64,000 nt of DNA, taken from NCBI RefSeq assembly GCF_932526225.1, contig NC_064042.1, positions 9,396,540 to 9,460,539 of the forward strand. The letters are read 5' to 3'. This DNA comes from Nematostella vectensis. Lineage: Eukaryota > Cnidaria > Anthozoa > Actiniaria > Edwardsiidae. Shown piece by piece: positions 23,901 through 35,900 of this stretch. The translations under genes were made by a program, and so were the position numbers. Position 1 is the first letter of the stretch. Every line of letters starts with the position of its first letter. The notes under the pieces were generated by a model. The model searched no databases. It was not told the DNA's origin and was given only the letters and a program-made list of their open reading frames with translations.

Positions 23901-26900
23901 CTAATATTTTCTTAATGTTCCTGTATTGATCCCTCCAATATTTTCTTACTGTTTCTGTATTGGTCCCTCCAATATTTTCTTACTGTTTCTGTATTGATCC
24001 CTCCAATATTTTCTTAAATGTTCCTGTATTGATCCCTCCAATATTTTCTTAATGTTCCTGTATTGATCCCTCCAATATTTTCTTAAATGTTTCTGTATTG
24101 ATCCCTCCAATATTTTATTTACTGTTTCTGTATTGATCCCTCCAATATTTTCTTAATGTTCCTGTATTGATCCCTCCAATATTTTCTTACTGTTTCTGTA
24201 TTGATCCCTCCAATATTTTCTTACTGTTTCTGTATTGATCCCTCCAATATTTTCTTAATGTTTCTGTATTGATTCCTCCAATATTTTCTTACTGTTTCTG
24301 TGTTGATCTCTCCAATATTTTCTTAATGTTTCTGTATTGATCCCTCTAATATTTTCTTAATGTTTCTGTATTGATCCCTCCAATATTTTCTTAAATGTTT
24401 CTGTATTGGTCCCTCTAATATTTTCCTAATGTTTCTGTATTGATCCCTCTAATATTTTCTTACTGATCCTGTATTGATCCCGCCAATATTTTCTTACTGT
24501 TTCTGTATTGATTCCTCCAATATTTTCTTAATGTTTCTGTATTGGTCCCTCTAATATTTTCTTAATGTTTCTGTATTGATCCCTCTAATATTTTCTTAAT
24601 GTTTCTGTATTGATCCCTCCAATATTTTCTTAATGTTTCTGTATTGATCCCTCCAATATTTTCTTACTGTTTCTGTATTGATCCCTCCAATATTTTCTTA
24701 ATGTTCCTGTATTGATCCCTCAAATATTTTCTTACTGTTTCTGTATTGATCCCTCCAATATTTTCTTACTGTTTCTGTATTGATCCCTCCAATATTTTCT
24801 TAATGTTTCTGTATTGATTCCTCCAATATTTTCTTACTGTTTCTGTATTGATCTCTCCAATATTTTCTTAATGTTTCTGTATTGATCCCTCTAATATTTT
24901 CTTAATGTTTCTGTATTGATCCCTCCAATATTTTCTTAAATGTTTCTGTATTGGTCCCTCTAATATTTTCCTAATGTTTCTGTATTGATCCCTCTAATAT
25001 TTTCTTACTGATCCTGTATTGATCCCGCCAATATTTTCTTACTGTTTCTGTATTGATTCCTCCAATATTTTCTTACTGTTTCTGTATTGATCCCTCTAAT
25101 ATTTTCTTACTGTTTCTGTATTGATCCCTCCAATATTTTCTTAATGTTCCTGTATTGATCCCTCCAATATTTTCTTAATGTTTCTGTATTGATCCCTCCA
25201 ATATTTTCTTAATGTTTCTGTATTTATCCCTCCAATATTTTCTTAATGTCTCTGTATTGATCCCTCCAATATTTTCTTACTGTTTCTGTATTGATCCCTC
25301 CAATATTTTTTTAATGTTTCTGTATTGATCCCTCCAATATTTTCTTAATGTTTCTGTATTGATCCCTCCAATATTTTCTTAATGTTTCTGTATTGGTCCC
25401 TCTAATATTTTCTTAATGTTTCTGTATTGATCCCTCTAATATTTTCTTAATGTTTCTGTATTGATCCCTCCAATATTTTCTTAATGTTTCTGTATTGATC
25501 CCTCCAATATTTTCTTACTGTTTCTGTATTGATCCCTCCAATATTTTCTTAATGTTCCTGTATTGATCCCTCCAATATTTTCTTAATGTTTCTGTATTGA
25601 TCCCTCCAATATTTTCTTAATGTTTCTGTATTGATCCCTCTAATATTTTCTTAATGTCTCTGTATTGATCCCTCCAATATTTTCTTAAATGTTTCTGTAT
25701 TGATCCCTCCAATATTTTCTTAATGTTTCTGTATTGATCCCTCCAATATTTTCTTTATGTCTCTGTATTGATCCCTCCAATATTTTCTTAATGTTTCTTT
25801 ATTGATCCCTCTAATATTTTCTTAATGTTTTTGTATTGATCCCTCCAATATTTTCTTAATGTCTCTGTATTGATCCCTCCAATATTTTCTTAATGTTTCT
25901 GTATTTCGAGGACAGCTACGGCACTGTAAAAATCAATTGAGGTTAGCTTGTTTATGGATGGTACCCAGTGAGATATTTTATGTTATACACATCTTTGTCA
26001 GTGCAAATGGGGGTTGGCAAATGGCAGTTCTATAATCAAAAGATACAATGGGTCTCAATATGTTTTTTTCCAAATGCAGGAGAATACAGATCAATCATTC
26101 AATAACCAATTAAAGGCCAACAATGATTTGCTCTGGCATCCATTTAAACTTTTTTTTGCAAATTTTTAGTACCCATAGGAACCATTCTGTCTTGGAACTG
26201 CCATACGCCATCCCCTGTTTTCACTGACATTGTTTTCTTCATTAGCTGTATCTGTTTTGAAATTTTTATCTTGAATAATCATAAACAGAGCATTGCATAA
26301 AATTGTAATGTGTGGCTCACATTATGTCTATTGATTTGGCAATTATCAATCATGTCAAGTAATAAAAGAAATGGAACTTATCAGTTGTTTGGGATGCAGA
26401 GTTTTTCCTTGAAATTGAAAGTAAACTGGACACTCTTTTTAAATGATGCTTAGTACACATTCTGGTAGTTTCCATAAAATGATCCTTTTATTTATAAATC
26501 ACAGGATCTAACACTTGTTTGTAGCTACAGCTCTATTGTAACAGCAGTGACAAACCTTTCTTATTCCTCCAGGTAAACTATGATGATGCATCTACATGTG
26601 CCTGGCCTGTGACCATCATACCTGATTTTGTGGCTAAAGAAATCAACGGGTCTGTCAAGGTTCATTCCCTGGACAGGAAGGCTCAACTTTTGCTTGCTCC
26701 ACACAGACAGTCATTCACAGTTGGTTTCTTGGCCCAAATTAGTTCGAGTAGTAGAGCTCCTGCATCAAAGGTAATTACCAAAAACTTTAGTTTCTTAGTA
26801 TTTTTATTTAAATGAATATATTTTCCTTTGAACTTGCCACACATGTTGTTTCAAAGTGACAGATGATTCTGCTTTGGAGTAGACTACATAAATATGGAAC

Positions 26901-29900
26901 TCTCATGTGGATTATTTTAGGATCTTTATGCCAATAGAATTACAATTCTTTAAAAAAACAACTGCTACTAAACAACATGTGTCAAAGGACTTTTAGTTGA
27001 AAGCATCTGGTAGTGTGACCAGTGGGAGAATAACATGTTGTTCTGGCCTGTTAGATAAAACATAGCCTGCATTTATTTTAGCACAATTTCATCATTTGCT
27101 CAACAGGGTTCAGACCTGGCTCAGCAGCCCAAATATCCACATCTATACACATGGATAGAGCAGGGCCCTTACTCAGTACATGACTATCCAGACTGCTGGC
27201 ACTTTCCTCTCCAAATAGCATTCAATGCCCACGATAGCAGCAGTTGCTATGGTGATAGCAGCAGTTGCTATGGTGATAGCAGCTCAACGTTGCCACAATC
27301 TTTACCCACCACCTGTCAATCATCTCATCTGCATAAGTGGAAGCAACTTCAGGTTAGGAAGGTTGTCAGTCATTTTGAATTTTTTTTGTAATGTGTGTTC
27401 CTTGTATTATGAATTTCATACTCTATGGAAGTGTTTTCCTCAAATGAAGATAGTGGACATCAATAGCATCAGTGATGCTCTATACAATGATCATATTGTA
27501 CATCCTCATTTTTCCTCTTCCTTCCAAACCTTAACATTCTTTTTTCCTAACAGCCTTTGGGTACAAAAGATGAAGAGTCATTTTGGCAGCCAGATGTGAA
27601 GGTGATTTGGAGAGACGGTCACATATTCAGGTAATTATGTGATCTCTAAATAACCCATAAAACTCCTTAATTGAAATTAGTAATTAGTAGTATTGGTGAT
27701 TATTAATAATTAGTAATTGAATAGCTCTTATGTATCAAAAATATAGAATACAAGTAAATTTGATGCATAAAAAATATTCATTTATTTATATTAGATAATT
27801 GATTTATAGTGTATAGTCTGTAAAATGTTTTCACAATCCTAGCCTCCTTTAGATTAAGCTTACAGTAGAACCTTGCTTTAGTTTAATTAAAGATTCATTT
27901 TAGAAGGGAAGCGCTAGTAGGCAATGGAATAAAAAGGTGATAATTGTGTATTCTTTTATCTCAGTTTTCTATTGGTTAATAGCATAAAATACTTAGAAAA
28001 GACATTCAATTAAAGTAAATCACTTTTAAAGTTTAATTAACCACTTTTAGGGAGATTTAGGGCAACTTTTTTACCCATCATTTCAGGGTTTGCAAGGGTG
28101 CAGGGAAAGGTCTACAGGTTGAAATCTATCCCAGTGATGGCATGGCTCTAAGCTCAACCAGTTTGTCTGGAAAGTTCTTTACCATGTGGTCAATGGCCGC
28201 ACCTTCTTCAGATCAGGTGTGTACACTTGCAGGCCCTCTGAATGGTCCTTGGGAAGCACTTGGGATCATGCAAGCACCTGTTTTCTTTAAGCAAAGCCAA
28301 GCATTATAAAAAAATGATATCAACCAGCAAGGACTACAGACAACTTTACTTAAAGTGATTTCTAATGCATTTTAGTGCCAAATAAATTACTTATTCCTAC
28401 TTCAACTGGATGCATTTGTCTTCTCTACGCGCTTACGACCTTTTAAATGACAAGCTATGTAACCGCCGCCTGATAAATGAGTAACTCGGCCCCCAGTGGA
28501 GTGTTTTTTAATTTCACAACTAATAGTGGGAAAGTAATAATTTATTCAGCACTAAAGTGCATTAGACATCACTTTGGAGTAAAGTTGTCCTATAGCCTGT
28601 GGTGCAAGCATGGATAAAAAAATTGACAGCAAAAATTTTTGGGAGACATTCAGAGCCCTATTTGGGAGTTAAAGGGGTCAATGACCACGCCCAGCTCTCA
28701 GCTCAGATCAGTTGTGTAGACTTGGGGTTAAAGGGGTCAATGACCACACCCACTTCAGATCAGGGGTGAAGGTCGCACGCAGCTCAGTTCAGGGGTGTAG
28801 GCTTTCGGTTAGTGGGGTCAATGAACACACCTTCATCAGGTGTGTAGACTTTGGGGTCAGATAGATGAGTCAGTGGCCACACCCACCTCAGATCAGGTGA
28901 GTAGACTAAGGGGGCTAAGGGGTCAATGGCCACGCCCCCCTCAGATTTGGGGTGTGGACTTTGGGTAAGATAAAGGGGTATTGGCCACGCCCACCTTAGA
29001 TCAGGTCAGCCGAAGGATTCACAGAAAGGTTTTTTTGTCTATTTATTACATCTGAATGGACTAAACCACGGGCTATAGGACAAGTTTACTCCAAATTGAT
29101 GTCTAATGCTACTTCAACTGGATGTATTTCCCTTGGTTTCGCTCCTCAAGCGAGCTCTGTCTCTACGCGCTTACGACCTTTCAAACGACGCGCTATGGCA
29201 AGTGAGTAACACGACTCCCAGCGGCGCGTTTTGTTATCTTCCCCGTTATAAAATAACAGTGGGGAAGATAAAAACTCGCCGCTGGGGTTCGCTTTACTCA
29301 TTTACCAGGCGGCGGTCACATAGCGCGTCGTTTGGAAGGTCGAAAGCGCGAAGAAACATAGTTTGCTGAAAGAGCAAAAGGTCAAATACATCCAGTTGTA
29401 GTGCTAGTAGTAAGTAGTTTACTCGGCACTAACATTAACTAAGCATAAGACATCACGTTGGAGTAAAGTTGTCCTATAGCTCGTGAGTAAACAGGGAAAA
29501 TTTGACGTGTAACGGGGTTCAGTGCCCCTTCCATTAAACTCATTCTCAGTATAAAGAAGTATAAAGAACTCCATCTTTCGCGACAATATTTTTTTTCACG
29601 ACTTACAATTTATTTTACAGTCACTGGGTGTATTAAAAAATAAAACAGTTTTCCATCTAGCTTTATTTGCTCATCAATATGTTATTAATTAATGTGGACA
29701 TGTCTTTTTTAGTCCCTTTGTGTAATTTTCAAGCACTACAACACAACCCAAAAATCTCATTAAAGTGACTAGAGTATTGAATAATATTATTGGTGGAACA
29801 TATTGTATACAGTCGATTGACAAAAGGTTGTCATCAACCGGCTTTGAAACTACGCGACAAGCCCGCATGTAAGCATGGGTAAAAACCACTGAAGCACCTA

Positions 29901-32900
29901 GCTGCATATATTAGCCACTGCTTTACTTAGACGGTGTAGCGCTGGCTAATATTGCAGCTAGGCGCTTCAGTGGTTTCTACCCATGCTTACATGCGGGCTT
30001 ATCGCGAAGTCGCAAAGCCGGTTGATGACAACCTTTTGTCAAACGACTGTATGCAGCAGGGTGTCGAAATCGGTTTCAATTTGAAATTGAACTATATTGT
30101 TTATTGTCTGAGTACCTAATCATTGAAAGGTATTGGAAATTACTTTTCTTTATTTTATTATATTGAAAGATTTGCATATTTGAGAATTTTCATTTAAAAA
30201 GTAATAAAAAGTTTGTAGAGCAGTACTTGATTAGGAGAAATCATATAGACATAACCCGCACTCAAGAGCGACCAAAACATCCAACACCAAGACTCGGCCA
30301 AGCATGGAAAACACGACTGAATGCCTCAAACCGAGCAAATCCGAATTTATTGTTTTGGTAACTGTATTTGGGCTGGAACGAGTCTGTATTATCGTCGCCA
30401 ACTCACTGACTTTGGTGATTTTTTACCGCAAGAGTCTTCGCCTCAAGAAGTCAAAGTACCTTTTGGTGAACCTGACATTGGCTGATCTTCTGTCAGGCCT
30501 TTCGGGAGTGGTATACGATATAGTGATGCCAATGAAGATGTTTCCTGACAACGCCGGGGAAACAATAACTGTTGCAATAAGCAGTTTTACCATAAATCTC
30601 TCGATACTTTCCTTGTGCCTTATTGCCCTTGAGCGAGCCGTCGCCATCCTTTCTCCATTTCGTCACCGACAGGCTCAAAGCAAACATTACTTTTCAGCCA
30701 TCGCTGCTGCCTGGCTCGTGGCAATAGTCTTATCCGGGTCGGTCTACCTCTATGCCGTTAAAAAGATTGATGGGTTTCTAGTGATCCCTTTAATTTCATT
30801 TTCATTAGAGCTTGGGTTGATAATCATTTCTTACGTCGCAATCTGGACCAAAAGGGCTTTCTTCAATCCTATGAGGGGTGCGAGTGAAAACCGAAACGAG
30901 AACAAGAAGCTGTCAAAGACAATGTTTATTCTTATCATGACCTCCATTGCCACCTGGATGCCAGCTTGTATTGTGAACTTGTTCGTCGAGCAACATTGTA
31001 ATAAAAACAAGTCTATAATTATAATCCTGCACTGTGCGCACTTTTTGATCTTAAGTAATTCGTTTTTAAACGTTGTTGTATATTCTCTGAGAATGCCAGA
31101 GTTTAGAAAAGCATTGAGAGAGTTATTGTGTAGGACAACCTCCGACGAATTTAGAAGTTCCGAGAGAAATGACCAGGAGCATCGAGGAGAAGCGGCTGTC
31201 ATTTCTCTGAGAACGTATTCCAATGTTAATGAATACTAATGGTCATTTTTTTATATTCTTAAATATGTTGGTTATGTGAGTTATATGATTTCTTGCAGTT
31301 CTCAACATTGAACAATTCGTCTAATCAGATGGAGCTCGGTAGCTAGTTTCATGACTGTATATGTATATTGTATAACAGGTGCAATTTTATTGTTTTCAGT
31401 TCACAAATTTAATTTCTTTCTCAATATATGTTATCTTTTATATGATAAGACAATAAGCAGAAGATCTATGATGAGGTCAATGATGTATTTGTCTGCTCTA
31501 ATTAAAGGATATAAAACCTCATTGCGTTAATGATTTCCCGGCTCCGCTCATCCTGGGTCCAGGACTGCTTGAGCGAATAGTTGGCTGCCAGCAATGAAAT
31601 CTTGGAGACGTTCTTTGGACTACCCTCTGGCGATCCCCTTTGCCTTGACCTGCCACGTAGAGCATGAAAAGCAGAGATGTAGCAGGTGAAATCTTCTGAG
31701 AGCTGCTACACCACCACTGAAAAAACTGAGATCGCTCTGGCAAAAAACCAACGTTTTCATCTTAAAGATCGGTGCCTCCTGGTTTGGAATGGTGCCCCTG
31801 CGGCAAGATTCAGACTGTCCACCACATCATCAACTCCTGTCATCCTCTCGGGGCCCAAGGTCTTTGGATCCCCGACCAGAAAACCCGACATTGGTTGACA
31901 TCTGTGCTATCCCTATGAAAAAGGCAATCAAACGAATGTCGACAACATTGCCCTGAGGCACATGATAGTTTTGTTGGGAGGGGGGGGGGGTGAAGGAGGG
32001 GGGAAAACAGATTTGTTTAGGGGAGGGGGGTGCGCACCCGCAGATATTATATGCGATTCTAAAATTTGACTACTTTTCAATGTGGAGTTTCTTGGGAGTT
32101 GTTCGAGGCAGATACTTGACAGGCTGGATCTACTTTCAGAGAGTCGAGAAAGTTCTGTCGGTGGACAAGCCGCCCCAGGATAGACCGGGTGACCTGTACT
32201 CTTTAGCAAGGCTCATCAAACAAGGCTCGAGGTACGGCGATTTATTACAGTGATTTGCTGTTATTAGAGGGGCCGGTCAACGCTGAGATTTGAGGGGGAC
32301 TGAAAGGTAGTTAACCTTTTACGTTGTTAAGGACCACTCTAGAACGGCTCTCTTTAATTTTACGCTTCCTCTCCGGATTATAATCACGTTAATTAGTAAA
32401 AGGAATACTATAGACTTCTTTTTTTGTTTGAAATTGTTGCTGTTTCTTTTCTTTTTCTTGCTTGTTTAGATTGTTGGAATTTATCTCAAGAGCAGGAAAT
32501 CCTCGCTTATCACCCGAACCATGCTGGAAAACAAAGGTACGATGATCATGCATGCATTGTCAATAATCGTTATCACTTTCAAAACAACCGCTTTTGGCTA
32601 CGTCTTGGTCCCCGTTATCATGATCATGACCATCATGACCATCTTCAACCATCATGACCATCATGACCATCATCAACCATCATGACCATCTTCAACCATC
32701 ATGACCATCATCACCATCATCACCATCATGACCATCTTCAACCATCATGACCATCTTCAACCATCATGACCATCATGACCATCTTCAACCATCATGACCA
32801 TCTTCAACCATCATGACCATCATGACCATCATGACCATCTTCAACCATCATGACCATCATGACCATCTTCAACCATCATGACCATCATGACCATCATGAC

Positions 32901-35900
32901 CATCTTCAACCATCATGACCATCATCACCATCATCACCATCATGACCATCTTCAACCATCATGACCATCATCAACCATCATGACCATCATGACCATCTTC
33001 AACCATCATGACCATCATGACCATCATGACCATCTTCAACCATCATCACCATCATCACCATCATCACCATCATGACCATCTTCAACCATCATCACCACCT
33101 TGAGCCTATCAAGATAGCTTGTTTTGAACGGTGTCAATTTTATTATATTATGTACAAGTCGTACTGGATTTTTTTTTTTGGTAAATTGGTATATATCTTT
33201 TTTTTAAGCAACGCAAATCTTGAAAATGGCTTAGAGAACTAGTCAACTGTATTTATTTATCACCCGGGAACTATGGTACAAATTTTAACACAAGATGCCC
33301 GGTACCATAAACAAAGTTGACTCCAATATCTTGGGCCATTGTCAACAGCATCAACATCATCATAATAATAATGATGATGATCCCTTTTATTATTACTTGT
33401 CCCAGGTATGTAAACAGCTCCCTTTACCATTTGTCCCGCCAACGCTGATAGAAACAGCCGACATTGGTGTCGGTAGGTTCAAGGCTTACTCAAACGGCCG
33501 GTTTCACATCGTGTTCGCTGACCGAACTGTCCTGGATGTAACACACCCTCCACACGCCGAGACATGCCACCAGGAGGATCTGCAATTCTGTTTTGTTCTG
33601 CCCGATGGGAGTATGGTCCAGTGTACCGGCGGTGCAGTAGAGGGTTTAGAAAGGTGAGCTTCAGGCCTAGGGCAAACGCCATTTAAAAAAAAAAAAAAAA
33701 AAAAAACAAAGTGTATACTGTGAAGTATCATCTGAAGTAGATTCCGGTGTATTCACTTGACCGCGGTGTGTTTACTTCGACTTTATTGGACTTTTTGTTT
33801 TACAATTTTCCTACACTAAAATCCGCCACTTCTCAACTCGTACCTCAACTACTTTGATCATTAAATAAATACCCGTGCACCGATACCATCGCGACAATCA
33901 TGTCCTAGAGAAATGAATAGGTGCAGCGAGAAGAACCCGGCTGTCATTTCTCTGAGAACGTATTTCAATATTAATGAAATGGTGGTGGAAAACAGGCTGG
34001 ACTTTGTTATTTTTTCACATCATATGTAGCCTGCAATGTGGCGTTTACCCGGCGTTTTTATAGCGCCACTTGGATTTTGAGCAAAAATGAAAACGGGGCG
34101 GCTACGAATCGCTCGAGGCCGGTTTTTTTGCAATAAACACCGGGTAAACGCCTTGCAGGTTACATCGTATGCCGTTCTAAATACCTGTGAAACAGCCATG
34201 TCGATTGTTTCACAGCCATAGTCTGTGTGTCTTTAACCAATTGATTCCATGCTCAAAGACCATAGTCCTCGCAAGTCTGTTTGCACTTCTACTTCAGATT
34301 AGGTTTTCATTTTAGCCAATAGGAAGGTGGAATTAGATGAAGGAAGCTGCTGTGTCCCGGTGTGCTCATGCAATGTGCCGTTTCCTAGATAATGGGGGTC
34401 CTGTGTAATTCGCGGGTGAAAACGAGGCTTTGATAGGCTTTGTGTGCGTCCTATGATGGAGCTTGAAGCTAAACACCTGACTGAGGAAAGCTCGAAATGC
34501 GGTCATTTGGTAATTTTTATTACCAGCATTTAAAAATGCTGCAAATATTGGCAAGACGGTAACAAAGTAGGACCTACCAGATCCTCTTCTTGAATCAAGT
34601 CAATTTAATTGCTATAAATTGATGAGTAATTTATAGCTGGAATGCGCCGAAGCAACTGAGAATAATTGATAACCATTTAGGAAATTGATATCGTCTATTA
34701 TCAATTTTATCAATTGTCTTTTGATTATCAATTTTCATTAATTAGTTATGTTGGGCCCAGTCGGTATCTTCCTTTTGATACATTATTATTAGTAAAGCTT
34801 AGCTTGCTGAGAAAGTAGACATAGATAAATTAGAGACCATAAGTGCCTTTGAAGTAGACACCAATACGTAATACAGATTTTTTTTTCTTAAGATATGTCC
34901 AGCTCGCTTATCAATGGAGAGACTGGACCATTTCATCACCTGAACAGAGGCGGGCATTCTACAAAAACACTGTGTGGGATCACGAGGCTTCAAGGTCGGT
35001 CAAGATATGCAGTCCCGGGGTGGGGGGGGGGGGGGGGGGTCAGACCCATGTCGAACTGATAAGGATGCTCGTCGTATTTTTTAGTGGTCAAAATTGAGCC
35101 TCAGGTATTTTTTAGGGTAGGTAGGGTAGGTATTTCTTAGAAATGGTATTTTTATGCTTCTGAGATATTTTTTAGGGTAGCAATTTTTTAGGAGTATTTT
35201 TCAAATTTCCCGACGAGCATCCCTATCACTTTTACCCTGAAGACCCCCCCCCCCCCCCCCCCCCTCCCGGGTAAGCAGTTGAATTGAGATGAGTCTCGCA
35301 GTTATGTCAGTCTATTTCAAATTGCAAACTTTTATTAATGGATATTATTTACCAATCCAGCGCTGTGGATGCAGAAATTTGCAAGCTAAAAGTGTTCAAT
35401 TGTATCCTTCTTATGGTATAACAAGAAAGGCTCCCGGCAAGTTGTACAGAAACTAGATAGTCTGCGCAGGCGCGCCAGAGTCAGCGAAATAAATCAACAC
35501 AAGGCTAAGGTGTATGTTTTGTGACTCAGTTAAAACAGAGAAGTTTTACTACACTTTTCGAGCATTAGCCCTGTAACAGAGTAGTTTTACTACAATTTTT
35601 GAGCATTAGCCCTGTAACAGAGTAGTTTTACTACACTTTCCGAGCATTAGCCCTGTAACAGAGTAGTTTTACTACACTTTCCGAGCATTAGCCCTGTAAC
35701 AGAGTAGTTTTACTACACTTTTCGAGCATTAGCCCTGTAACAGAGTAGTTTTACTACACTTTCCGAGCATTAGCCCTGTAACAGAGTAGTTTTACTACAC
35801 TTTCCGAGCATTAGCCCTGTAACAGAGTAGTTTTACTACACTTTTCGAGCATTAGCCCTGTAACAGAGTAGTTTTACTACACTTTTCGAGCATTAGCCCT

